In this document: positions 16,345 through 24,513 of the stretch, in pieces
How positions within the stretch are numbered: the first letter of the stretch is position 1
Layout of the letters: each line of letters starts with the position of its first letter
Source of the DNA: Paucilactobacillus kaifaensis
GTDB lineage: Bacteria; Bacillota; Bacilli; Lactobacillales; Lactobacillaceae
Length of the DNA stretch: 64,000 nt
Direction of reading: 5' to 3'
Assembly (NCBI RefSeq): GCF_005405145.1
Contig: NZ_BJDM01000001.1
Coordinates: forward strand, 186,001 to 250,000
Made by a program: the position numbers and the translations under genes
Notes under the pieces: model-generated
The model's input: the letters and a program-made list of their open reading frames with translations, nothing else
Told to the model about the DNA's origin: nothing
Databases searched by the model: none

Positions 16345-17295
16345 ATGATTAAAATTAGGGATGTGGCCAAAAAAGCCGGGGTGTCGGTTTCAACCGCCTC
16401 ACGGGCTTTAAATAATAATACGCGGATTAGTGCGGCCACTAAAGTTAAAATTAAGAAAATTGCTGATGAACTCGGTTATTTGCCTAACTATAACGCCAAA
16501 AATTTAACGTTGGGCAAGGCGAATGTGGTCGGGGTGATTTTTCCGCCAGCTGCCGAAGATTCGCAGGATAATCCATTTTATATTGATATGCTCCGCGGCA
16601 TTAATGATGAATTATTGTTACACAACTTCGTTTTGTCGGTGGCAATGGGGGCTACCGATAAAAAATTATTACAAAATGTGAAATCAATGGTGCAGCAGGC
16701 CAAAATAAAATCATTTGTAGTCCTGTATACTGATAGTAATGACCTAGTTACCAAGTATTTACGCCAACAGCAGTTAAATTTTGTGGTAATTGGTCAGCCG
16801 GAAAGCGGATCTGCAGATCGGTTTGTTGATAATAATAATGTAGCTGCCGGGCAGGCCGCTACTGATTATTTGATTCAAAATTTTGCGGTTAAAGATCCGC
16901 TATTTGTTCAATCTGAGTATGGCTGGCAATATGAAGTTAATCGCCGGCAGGGTTATGAAACCAGTATGCGGCAAAATGGCTTTACCCCCATTATTTTTGA
17001 ACTGCCTAAAGTCAACCTGTCACAGTCGTTGGCTCGTTTTTTAGCTGCCAACCAGCAAATTGATGCAGTAATTAGTACTGATGATTTAGGGTTTATTAGT
17101 TTTTATCGGGCCTGGCAAACCATTCGGCCGCAAAATGAAGTCCCGGCAATTTGTTTTAACCGCAGTTCGTTGATCAATTTATTAGGGCGGAAAATTGCGA
17201 CAGTTGACATGTTACCAAAAAAATTAGGATCAGGTGCCGCAGAGTTATTGTTTGAACAACAGTCACAGAAAATAATTGAATACAAAATTAATTAA
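16345..17295 (+). CDS. malR: LacI-family transcriptional regulator, probable MalR
   Basis: 316 aa. An N-terminal helix-turn-helix (IRDVAKKAGVSVSTASRALN) and hinge helix (PNYNAKNLT) are followed by a periplasmic-binding-like effector domain. It directly precedes a maltose transport and phosphorolysis cluster, and a perfect palindrome overlaps the promoter of that cluster, so it is the likely repressor, induced by maltose or a derivative. GGGAGGTG lies 5 bases before the ATG. A terminator separates it from the cluster. The gene is GC-richer than its neighbours in places. Confidence 0.82.
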   Translation: MIKIRDVAKKAGVSVSTASRALNNNTRISAATKVKIKKIADELGYLPNYNAKNLTLGKANVVGVIFPPAAEDSQDNPFYIDMLRGINDELLLHNFVLSVAMGATDKKLLQNVKSMVQQAKIKSFVVLYTDSNDLVTKYLRQQQLNFVVIGQPESGSADRFVDNNNVAAGQAATDYLIQNFAVKDPLFVQSEYGWQYEVNRRQGYETSMRQNGFTPIIFELPKVNLSQSLARFLAANQQIDAVISTDDLGFISFYRAWQTIRPQNEVPAICFNRSSLINLLGRKIATVDMLPKKLGSGAAELLFEQQSQKIIEYKIN

Positions 17296-17335
17296 AAACG
17301 ACGGATGGCTTAACGATAGCTGTTACGTCGTTTTT
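17294..17335 (+). terminator. Terminator after malR
   Basis: AAAAACGACG (17294-17303) pairs with CGTCGTTTTT (17326-17335). It starts at the malR stop and isolates malR from the maltose operon. Confidence 0.75.
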
Positions 17336-17355
17336 AATGGCTAAAATTGAAAATA

Positions 17356-17399
17356 AATTTGTGCAACCGGTTGCACAAATTGTGGAAGCGCTTTATAAT
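17356..17399 (+). promoter_or_regulatory. Maltose operon operator, cre-like site and promoter
   Basis: A 26-bp perfect palindrome, AATTTGTGCAACC and its mirror, spans 17356-17381 with a central CpG-type CCGG typical of LacI-family operators. Its right half contains the candidate -35 TTGCAC (17371-17376), followed 17 bases later by TATAAT (17394-17399). TGGAAGCGCTTTAT at 17383-17396 resembles a catabolite-repression cre site and covers the spacer. Repressor and CcpA binding would both block RNA polymerase. Confidence 0.8.
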
Positions 17400-17468
17400 A
17401 TCCCTATTCAGTTAACCGAATGTTGCAAACAGTTGTTGCTTTGTACTTAGTGAGAGGTGTGAATAAGG

Positions 17469-18824
17469 ATGGAAATGGAACAAACACAAAATAGGGACAA
17501 GGCGCATACACTGCCCAGACTATCAATGTCCACCATTTGGATGATGAACTTTGGGTTTTTCGGTGTTCAAATGGCTTTTTCGCTACAAAGTTCAAACATG
17601 GGTCGTATTTTTCAAACGTTAGGGGCCGATCCGAACAAATTAGGTTTTTTCTTTATTTTGCCACCGTTGGCAGGTCTCGTAGTTCAACCATTAGTCGGTT
17701 ATTATTCGGACCGAACTTGGCTGCCCAAAATCGGACGTCGATTACCGTATCTGATTGTGGGTTCAGTGGTTGCGGTAATTGTGATGGCATTATTGCCTAA
17801 TGCCGGTAGCTTTGGCTTTGGTTTTGGTTCAGTTACGGCACTGGTTTTTGGCGCAGTCACGATTTTATTTATGGATTTATCTTCTAATGTCGCCATGCAG
17901 CCCTTCAAAATGATGGTCGGGGACATGGTTAACGAAGAGCAAAAAGGATTTGCCTATTCAATTCAAAGTTTATTATCAAATAGTGGTTCCGTGTTAGCTT
18001 GTATCTTTCCGTATCTCTTAACGATTCTGGGAATTGCCAATACTGCGCCTAAAGGAACAGTACCACCATCGGTAGTGGTTTCATTTTATGCCGGGGCGGT
18101 TATTTTAATTGTTTGCAGTTTGTTTACGGTCTTCAAAGTTGATGAGTATGATCCAGCTCAATACGCTGCCTATCATGGCATCAAGGAAGAAAGTGTACAT
18201 GATAAAGTCAATATTTTCACATTATTAAAGGATGCGCCAAAGGTTTTTTGGACCATTACGATTGTGCAGTTTTTTTGCTGGATGGGTTTTCAGTACTTAT
18301 GGACTTACGGTGCGGGCGCCATTGCCAAAAACGTCTGGCAAACAATTGATGCCTCCAGCGCGGCTTATCAAGAGGCTGGTAACTGGTTCGGAATTTTGTC
18401 CGGGTTGTATGCTTTAGCCGCAGTGGCATGGTCATATGTACTTTCACGAGTTCCTAATGATAAGCATAAACCAGCCTATACCATCAGTTTAGTACTGGGG
18501 GCGCTTGGATTTATTTCAGTGTTCTTTGTGCATAACCAATGGTGGTTGTTAGTTTCATTTATTTTGATTGGAATTTCGTGGGCGGCCATGATGACGTTCC
18601 CATTTACAATCTTAACGAATGCTTTGTCAGGATCTAATATTGGAACTTATCTAGGTTTGTTTAACGGGAGTATCTGTCTCCCACAAATTGTTGCATCCGT
18701 CGCTAGCTTTGCCCTATTCCCATTAATGGGTTCTTCCATGCCAGGAATGATTTTATTGGCCGGGATTTTGATGGCAATTGGGGCCATAGCAGTTAATGGA
18801 ATTACAGAAACTTACGGTGAATAA
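17469..18824 (+). CDS. malT: MFS sugar transporter, probable maltose permease
   Basis: 451 aa with about 12 transmembrane segments. The SSNMGRIFQTLGADPNKLG and VGYYSDRTW/GRRLPY features are those of the MFS sucrose/maltose:proton symporter group. Gene order (MalR, transporter, maltose phosphorylase, beta-phosphoglucomutase) makes maltose the likely substrate. Start ATG 17469 has GAGAGGTG about 10 bases upstream. The stop is only 13 bases before the mapA start, so the two are co-transcribed. Confidence 0.8.
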   Translation: MEMEQTQNRDKAHTLPRLSMSTIWMMNFGFFGVQMAFSLQSSNMGRIFQTLGADPNKLGFFFILPPLAGLVVQPLVGYYSDRTWLPKIGRRLPYLIVGSVVAVIVMALLPNAGSFGFGFGSVTALVFGAVTILFMDLSSNVAMQPFKMMVGDMVNEEQKGFAYSIQSLLSNSGSVLACIFPYLLTILGIANTAPKGTVPPSVVVSFYAGAVILIVCSLFTVFKVDEYDPAQYAAYHGIKEESVHDKVNIFTLLKDAPKVFWTITIVQFFCWMGFQYLWTYGAGAIAKNVWQTIDASSAAYQEAGNWFGILSGLYALAAVAWSYVLSRVPNDKHKPAYTISLVLGALGFISVFFVHNQWWLLVSFILIGISWAAMMTFPFTILTNALSGSNIGTYLGLFNGSICLPQIVASVASFALFPLMGSSMPGMILLAGILMAIGAIAVNGITETYGE

Positions 18825-18837
18825 GGAGTTTAAGCTA

Positions 18838-21093
18838 ATGAAAAGAATATTTGATGTTCGGCCATGGCATGTTACGACGACTGACTGGAATCCAGCCAAT
18901 AAACGGCTGCAAGAATCAATGACTAGTTTAGGTAATGGTAATTTAGGGATGCGCGGGTTCTTTGAAGAACAATATACTGGTGATACACTGCCGGGGATTT
19001 ATTTAGGCGGTGTCTGGTTTCCAGATAAAACTAGAGTTGGTTGGTGGAAGAATGGTTATCCAAAATACTTTGGTAAGGTAATTAATGCAATCAATTTTAT
19101 GGCCACCGATATTAAAATTAACGGTGAATCGGTTGATCTGGCGCACGATCAAATCAGTGACTTTAAGCTCGATTTAGACATGCAACAATCCGTCCTGACT
19201 AGAACAGTGACCGTGCATAAAAATGATGCTACCGTCCAACTGGTCTTTGAACGGTTTATCAGTGCGGCCCAAAAAGAGCTTGTCGTCCAGCGTATTACGG
19301 CTAACAACATTGGCGATACAGCGGCCACGATTGAAATAGCCTCGGCAGTTGATGCTAACGTAGTTAATGAAGATGCTAATTATGATGAAACGTTTTGGAA
19401 TGTTTTAACCACAAACGCGGATCAACAGCAAGCGACAGTAGTGGCAATTACCAAGGAAAACAATTTCGGAACCCCTCGATTCACTGTGGGCACACAAGCA
19501 ACCGTTAAGACGGACCTTGATGCAGTGCAGCATGAACAAACTGATACCAAAGCAGTCAATGATTTCAAAGGCCAATTAGCTGCTGGGGCTCATACGGTAT
19601 TTGAAAAACGAACGATCATTGTTACTTCGCGTGACTATGCTAGTCAGGCTGAGCTAGAACAACAAATGGTTAAGCTCAGTCAACAAGTTGCCCAAGAATC
19701 CTATGACCAACTGTTTGCAGCCCATCGGAATGTGTGGGCCGCACGGTGGGAAAAGTCGGATGTGCAAATTAACGGTGATGATGCGGCACAACAGGGTATT
19801 CGGTTTAATTTATTTCAACTATTCTCTACTTATTATGGCGAAGATTCTCGTCTAAATATTGGACCCAAAGGCTTTACAGGTGAGAAATACGGCGGAGCCA
19901 CTTACTGGGATACTGAGGCCTTTGCGGTACCAGTTTATTTAGGTATCACAGATCCATCAGTGACCCGAAATTTGTTAATGTATCGCTATCAACAGTTGGA
20001 CGGGGCTTTTCATAATGCACGGGAACAAGGATTGAAGGGTGCGCTTTACCCGATGGTGACTTTTGATGGGATTGAATCGCATAATGAATGGGAGATCACG
20101 TTTGAAGAAATCCATCGCAATGGTGATATTGCTTTTGCTATTTATAATTACACTCGCTATACCGGAGATGAATCCTATGTGCTAAATGAAGGTAGTCGGG
20201 TCTTAACAGAAATGTCTCGTTTTTGGGCTGATCGGGTTCATTTTTCCAAACGAAATCATAAATATATGATTCATGGTGTTACAGGACCAGATGAATATGA
20301 AAACAATGTGGATAATAATTGGTACACAAACTATTTGGCTCAATGGACACTCAAATATACTTTGGCCACCGTGGCCAAAGTAACGCCAGCTGTTGCAGCC
20401 AAGTTACAAGTTACTGAGCAGGAAAAACAACAATGGCAAGATATTGTTGATCGGATGTATTTGCCGGAAGATAAAGAACTAGGTATTTTTGTCCAACACG
20501 ATGGCTTTTTGGATAAAGATATTGAGCCAGTCAGCTCAATTCCGGCAGATGAACTACCGATCAATCAACATTGGTCATGGGATAAGATTTTACGCTCACC
20601 ATATATTAAGCAGGGCGATGTGTTACAAGGCGTTTGGGATTTTATTGATGACTTTACACCAGAGCAAAAGAAGCGCAACTTTGATTTTTATGAACCATTA
20701 ACTGTTCACGAATCCAGCCTTTCGGCAGCAATTCATTCTGTGTTGGCGGCCGATTTAAAATATGAAAAACAAGCCGTTGAAATGTATGAACGCACTTCAC
20801 GGTTAGATTTAGACAACTACAACAACGACACTGATGATGGGCTCCACATTACTTCAATGACTGGTGGTTGGTTGGCGATTGTGCAAGGATTTGCCGGGAT
20901 GCGGGTTCGTGATGGTCAGCTGCATTTTGCACCATTTTTACCGCAGAAATGGGATTCATATCAATTCAGACAACTATTTAGAGGTCGCATCATTAAAGTT
21001 AAAGTTGATCAAAATGGCACCCAAATTAGTCTTTTGTCAGGAGAACCCTTAACAATTGATTTGGCGGGTGATCAAGTTAAACTAACCAAATAA
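18838..21093 (+). CDS. mapA: Maltose phosphorylase (GH65)
   Basis: Splits maltose with phosphate into beta-glucose-1-phosphate and glucose in the cytoplasm. The start at 18838 (MKRIFDVRPW) has AAGGAG 9 bases upstream; an in-frame extension to 18796 would overlap the transporter. In the (alpha/alpha)6 barrel the catalytic acid is Glu486 in TGPDEYENN, close to the position known for the lactobacillar enzyme. The GH65 N-terminal beta-sandwich and C-terminal domain are complete, 751 aa. Trehalose or kojibiose phosphorylase activity is possible within GH65, but the context favours maltose. Confidence 0.92.
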   Translation: MKRIFDVRPWHVTTTDWNPANKRLQESMTSLGNGNLGMRGFFEEQYTGDTLPGIYLGGVWFPDKTRVGWWKNGYPKYFGKVINAINFMATDIKINGESVDLAHDQISDFKLDLDMQQSVLTRTVTVHKNDATVQLVFERFISAAQKELVVQRITANNIGDTAATIEIASAVDANVVNEDANYDETFWNVLTTNADQQQATVVAITKENNFGTPRFTVGTQATVKTDLDAVQHEQTDTKAVNDFKGQLAAGAHTVFEKRTIIVTSRDYASQAELEQQMVKLSQQVAQESYDQLFAAHRNVWAARWEKSDVQINGDDAAQQGIRFNLFQLFSTYYGEDSRLNIGPKGFTGEKYGGATYWDTEAFAVPVYLGITDPSVTRNLLMYRYQQLDGAFHNAREQGLKGALYPMVTFDGIESHNEWEITFEEIHRNGDIAFAIYNYTRYTGDESYVLNEGSRVLTEMSRFWADRVHFSKRNHKYMIHGVTGPDEYENNVDNNWYTNYLAQWTLKYTLATVAKVTPAVAAKLQVTEQEKQQWQDIVDRMYLPEDKELGIFVQHDGFLDKDIEPVSSIPADELPINQHWSWDKILRSPYIKQGDVLQGVWDFIDDFTPEQKKRNFDFYEPLTVHESSLSAAIHSVLAADLKYEKQAVEMYERTSRLDLDNYNNDTDDGLHITSMTGGWLAIVQGFAGMRVRDGQLHFAPFLPQKWDSYQFRQLFRGRIIKVKVDQNGTQISLLSGEPLTIDLAGDQVKLTK

Positions 21094-21101
21094 AAATGAA
21101 A

Positions 21102-21149
21102 GTGGGCAAAAAGCAGTTAGCTTACATGGGAAACTGGCTTTTTGAGCAC
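21102..21149. repeat. Short intergenic hairpin element 8
   Basis: GTGGGCAAAAAGCAGTT pairs with AACTGGCTTTTTGAGCAC, giving the same GTG...GCAC ends as the longer elements. It shares the CAAAAAGC/GCTTTTT arm with the element at 21985. It lies just after mapA. Confidence 0.55.
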
Positions 21150-21182
21150 ATTTTGGTCACTATATTTGATTAGTCAAAAAAG

Positions 21183-21214
21183 GAGACTGCGGCAAGATAG
21201 TTTTTGCCAGTCTC
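21183..21214 (+). terminator. Hairpin between mapA and pgmB
   Basis: GAGACTG (21183-21189) pairs with CAGTCTC (21208-21214), with an inner GGCAA/TTGCC stem. Few T residues follow, so it may weaken rather than stop read-through into pgmB. Confidence 0.45.
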
Positions 21215-21253
21215 TAATTACCCTGTGATTTTGGGATTAAGGGAGATTAAAAA

Positions 21254-21916
21254 ATGCAATTTAACGATATTAAGGGGTTTGCTTTTGATTTAGATGGCGT
21301 GATTGCAGATACGGCCAAATTTCACGGGCAGGCCTGGCACCAAACGGCAGATAAGGTCGGTTCACCATGGACAGCGCAACTAGCCGACAATTTAAAGGGT
21401 GTTAGCCGAATGGATTCACTGGAAATGATCCTAAAAGCTGGCGGTCATGAGCATGAGTACTCACTGGCACAAAAGGAGCAATTGGCGGCGGCTAAAAATG
21501 AAAATTATCTGCAGTTAATTAAAACCTTAACACCGCATGATATTTTGCCGGGCATTGCTGTTTTTTTAAATGAACTAAAGACAGATGGGTACCTGATGTC
21601 AGTGGCCTCGGCCTCCAAAAATGCTCCTACGATTTTGAAACAATTACAATTGACGGATTATTTTGTGGGCACGGTCGATCCGGAGACACTAACTGCTGGC
21701 AAGCCTGACCCGGAAATATTTATCAAAGCGGCTGAAATAATGCATTTAAGCCCCAAAAATGTCGCCGGCTTGGAAGATTCGAGTGCCGGGATTACGGCTA
21801 TTAATGCTGCGGGTGAATTATCAATTGGAATTGGCACGGGCTTACCCGCGGCGCAGATTAAGTTTGATGACACTAGTATGGTAACGATTAATAACATTAA
21901 AAAACAATTGAAGTAG
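21254..21916 (+). CDS. pgmB: Beta-phosphoglucomutase
   Basis: HAD-superfamily enzyme that turns beta-glucose-1-phosphate from maltose phosphorylase into glucose-6-phosphate. FDLDGVIADT places the nucleophile Asp12 and acid/base Asp14; the HGQAWH cap segment, SVASASKN and GLEDSSAGI motifs follow. 220 aa is typical. GGGAG precedes the ATG by about 8 bases. It completes the MapA-PgmB pathway that saves one ATP per maltose. Confidence 0.93.
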   Translation: MQFNDIKGFAFDLDGVIADTAKFHGQAWHQTADKVGSPWTAQLADNLKGVSRMDSLEMILKAGGHEHEYSLAQKEQLAAAKNENYLQLIKTLTPHDILPGIAVFLNELKTDGYLMSVASASKNAPTILKQLQLTDYFVGTVDPETLTAGKPDPEIFIKAAEIMHLSPKNVAGLEDSSAGITAINAAGELSIGIGTGLPAAQIKFDDTSMVTINNIKKQLK

Positions 21917-21925
21917 ATAAATTTA

Positions 21926-21963
21926 GAGACTAGGCAAAGGCTATTTTGCTTCAGTCTTTTTTT
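21926..21963 (+). terminator. Terminator after pgmB
   Basis: AGACT-GGCAAA pairs imperfectly with TTTGC-CAGTCT and is followed by seven T residues. Confidence 0.65.
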
Positions 21964-21984
21964 GACTAATCGAATGGTCAAAAC

Positions 21985-22092
21985 GTGCGCAAAAAGCTCC
22001 CAGGCATGTAAAGTCCCACAAATAAATATTCAAATCTAAAATATCCATTTGTGGGGGTTACATAGCTGGGAGCTAACCGGCTTTTTTCCCAC
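21985..22092. repeat. Intergenic hairpin element 9
   Basis: Nested arms GTGCGCAAAAAGC/GCTTTTTTcccAC, CTCCCAG/CTGGGAG, ATGTAA/TTACAT and CCCACAAAT/ATTTGTGGG form one long imperfect hairpin. It lies between pgmB and the convergent broken oxidoreductase gene. Confidence 0.65.
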
Positions 22093-22095
22093 TCG

Positions 22096-23003
22096 CTAAT
22101 TTTCGAGCCGAACTAAGACACCAGTTTCAGCGGCCTGTTTAATGGCCATCAAAGCTTTCAGTGTTTTAACGTTATCAGCTGGTGTAACAATTGGGGCTGC
22201 TTCACCACGGATTACTTTAATGAAGTGTTTTAATTGCATTTTGTGAGGTAGGGTCGGATCAACCGCTGGAACATCTAACTGGAGCGGCTTATGCCAAGAC
22301 GGATCACCGCTATAACTAAATTTATGCAAACGAGGAAGCGATAACGAGCCCTTAGTACCGCCAATATAATAGGCATCGGCATCAAAAGGTCGATATTGAG
22401 GATCTTCGCGGGCAGTGGCCTCCCAGTTCCACGGTGCCACAGTCGCATCAGAAATGGTCATGGAAGCTAAGGCACCGGATTTAAAGCACACATTGACAAC
22501 CGCCGAATCTTCAGTTTCAAATCCGCGAGCAGTTGATGATTGCATGCCTTGAACTGAATCAATTTCACCAATCAAATAGCGCAATAAATCAACATCATGG
22601 ACCAGGTTGACCAGAATAGGGCCGGCCCCTTTTTTTCGCCGCCAAGCAACATCGAAATAACTGTCATTTTTGTAAATCATATAGTGAAATGATGCCACGG
22701 TTAACTGGCCTTATTTACAAATGGATTATAGCGCCGATGCTGACCAACCAAAACTGGTACTTTGGTGGCGGCAATTTCTTGAACAAACTTTTCAGCATCT
22801 GCTAAGTCATCCGAAATTGGTTTTTCAACTAAGGTGGGAATGCCACGCTTGACTACTTCGCGTGCAATCGGAAGATGCAGATTATTGGGAGTAACAATAA
22901 TGACCCCATCCGGTTTAATCTCGTCCATCATTTGGTGATAATCTTGATAAAATGGGACCTGTACTTTAGTGGCAATTGCTTTCGCACCGGTATAGGCATT
23001 TTG
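22096..23003 (-). pseudogene. Gfo/Idh/MocA-family oxidoreductase, truncated and frameshifted
   Basis: Two minus-strand pieces belong to one NAD(P)-dependent sugar-type oxidoreductase. The upstream piece can be read from about 23003 (NAYTGAKAIATKVQVPFYQD, then IVTPNNLHL, VEKPI, GQHRRYNP) to a stop near 22701. The second piece continues in another frame as GQLTVASFHYMIYKND...FDVAWRRKKGAGPI to 22096. About a dozen residues seem to be missing at the join, which breaks the frame. The N-terminal Rossmann strand and start codon are absent because the gene is cut at about 22989-23003, where a plus-strand SDR fragment begins. Confidence 0.85.
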
Positions 23004-23534
23004 AAATTTGCACCACTTGAGAAGTTAGACTATCAAACATGGCAACAAGTATTAAACATCAACTTGAATGGCTACTTTTTAATGGCTCAAAAATTTGGCC
23101 AAGTGATGATGAAACAAAAGAGTGGTACGATGATTCATATTTCAACAGTGGCGTCACAGTCACCGGAAACGTATAGTGGTGCATACAGTACCAGTAAGGC
23201 CGGCGTTAATATGTTATCAAAACAGCTCGCTGCTGAATGGGGTGAATTTGGGATTCGCAGTAACGTGATTATGCCGTGTTTAGTTAAAACACCAATGTCA
23301 ATGAGCTTTTACTCTGACCCGCAAGTTGAAAATGGACGTAAAAAATTAACTGCCAACAAGCGAATCGGAAGTGTCCAAGACATTGCAAACACGGTATTAT
23401 TTCTTGCTAGTGATCGGTCAGACTACATCAACGGAGCTCAGATTCCAGTCGATGGCGGGTTTAATATTATGATGGGTGACCAAATTCCGAAGCCGGGAGG
23501 CCGCAAGGAATATGCGCTTGAACATTTGAATTAA
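22989..23534 (+). pseudogene. Short-chain dehydrogenase/reductase, 5'-truncated
   Basis: Homology to SDR enzymes begins abruptly at about GIGILKFAPLEKL and runs to the normal C-terminus: NLNGYF, the catalytic Ser in STVAS, YSTSKAG with Tyr and Lys, and the terminal NGAQIPVDGG. The TGxxxGIG cofactor motif and about the first 80 residues are missing. The frame extends upstream only through antisense of the neighbouring broken gene (to 22875), which is not SDR sequence. Without the cofactor site it cannot be a working enzyme. Sugar-alcohol or gluconate-type dehydrogenases are its likely relatives. Confidence 0.85.
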
Positions 23535-23575
23535 TAAATTAAGCAGCAATGAATTACCATCATTTTGATTGAGTA

Positions 23576-23705
23576 AGCGTGTCCGCAAGTACAGGATTTT
23601 TCGTATAACCACAAAAAGATGCTGCGTGCATAGGCTAAAAATACCTATGCACGCAGCATCTTTTGGGGTTACACTACAATGCTTCAACGTACTTGCGAAC
23701 ACGCT
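23576..23705. repeat. Intergenic hairpin element 3
   Basis: AGCGTGTCCGCAAGTAC at the left end pairs with GTACTTGCGAACACGCT at the right end with one mismatch. The core AAAAGATGCTGCGTGCATAGG pairs exactly with its complement around a 9-base loop. It sits between the SDR fragment and the convergent queT gene, overlapping the queT stop codon by two bases. Confidence 0.75.
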
Positions 23706-24222
23706 ACTTTCGTAGGTCAACCGCTTTATTCAAAAAGTATACTAAAATTGCACCGACGGTCATGGATAGTAATTCACCAATACCAGTTGATAGCCAGGCA
23801 GCCCAAAAAGTAGGCCAAAAAGCGGCGTTGCCAACCCAAGCGAGTTCTAATGCAATCATCCACATCATAAATGTAGTAACTAGAATTGCAATGATCATTT
23901 TGATGATCAGATTAGACACGTGCTTAGTTAAAAAACGAATCAACATTAACATTACTAATGTTTGAAAACTACCCCAAACAATATCAATAATGCCTAGTGG
24001 TGAGGTGATATTAGCAATGGCCACGCCTAGCGTTACGGATAAAACATATCGTTTGTTAAATAACGCCAGATGATTGAACGTTTCTGACAATCGCAATTGA
24101 TATGCGCCGAAGCTAAAGGGTGCCAAGACTATCGTAACAACGACGTAGAGTGCAGCAACAACCGCTACCTTTGCCAAATCGGCAATGCTTTGGATGCCAA
24201 AAAAACTAGTCTTAGAATTCAT
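23704..24222 (-). CDS. queT: QueT-type transporter (ECF S component for a queuosine precursor)
   Basis: 172-aa membrane protein with five to six hydrophobic helices. The N-terminal AKVAVVAALYVVVTIVLAPFSFGAYQLRLSE and IANITSPLGIIDIVWGS features are those of the QueT family, substrate-capture subunits of ECF transporters for preQ1-like deazapurines. Start at 24222 (MNSKTSFF) is supported by AGGAAGG 8 bases upstream; a TTG-started form from 24252 would lie upstream of that site. The ECF energising module is not in the window. I looked for a preQ1 riboswitch in the leader and could not recognise one. Confidence 0.85.
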   Translation of the reverse strand: MNSKTSFFGIQSIADLAKVAVVAALYVVVTIVLAPFSFGAYQLRLSETFNHLALFNKRYVLSVTLGVAIANITSPLGIIDIVWGSFQTLVMLMLIRFLTKHVSNLIIKMIIAILVTTFMMWMIALELAWVGNAAFWPTFWAAWLSTGIGELLSMTVGAILVYFLNKAVDLRK

Positions 24223-24342
24223 AACAAATTCCTTCCTTTGCTCAATATTCAATTTTTCGTGCTTTCTTAGCCTACCGCAACCAAATTAAAACGTCAAAAT
24301 TATTATGTGGTACGGGTGGCTAATTGGTGGGCTGGTTCGTGA

Positions 24343-24348
24343 TATAAT
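24343..24348 (+). promoter_or_regulatory. Probable addB promoter (extended -10)
   Basis: TGATATAAT gives an extended -10 with perfect TATAAT. No good -35 is visible. A transcript from here would carry hairpin element 4 in its leader before addB. Confidence 0.45.
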
Positions 24349-24374
24349 TTGAGTATTGGGTTATTATTTGAAAT

Positions 24375-24493
24375 GTGCTCACCCAGGCAGATGTCTAGGG
24401 CTAAGCCGCTAATGACGCTCAATAAATCAAAGAACGATTTATTAAACGTCATTAGCGGCTTAGCCTACGACATCTAGGCGCCTTGGCTCGCAC
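24375..24493. repeat. Intergenic hairpin element 4, in the addB leader
   Basis: GTGCTCACCCAGG at the left pairs loosely with CCTTGGCTCGCAC at the right. The core GGCTAAGCCGCTAATGACG pairs exactly with CGTCATTAGCGGCTTAGCC, and AATAAATC/GATTTATT closes the tip. It ends 20 bases before the addB start codon, unlike the others, which follow genes. Confidence 0.7.
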
Positions 24494-24513
24494 TCTATTT
24501 TTGGAGGTCCGTA

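Noticed and set aside
22875-22988. Reading the SDR as starting at 22875 to give a 219-aa protein.
   Set aside because: The extra N-terminal residues are antisense of the Gfo/Idh gene fragment and have no SDR character; the cofactor motif is missing.
24223-24360. preQ1 riboswitch upstream of queT.
   Set aside because: QueT leaders often carry one, but I could not find the conserved preQ1-I or preQ1-II sequence blocks on the minus strand here.
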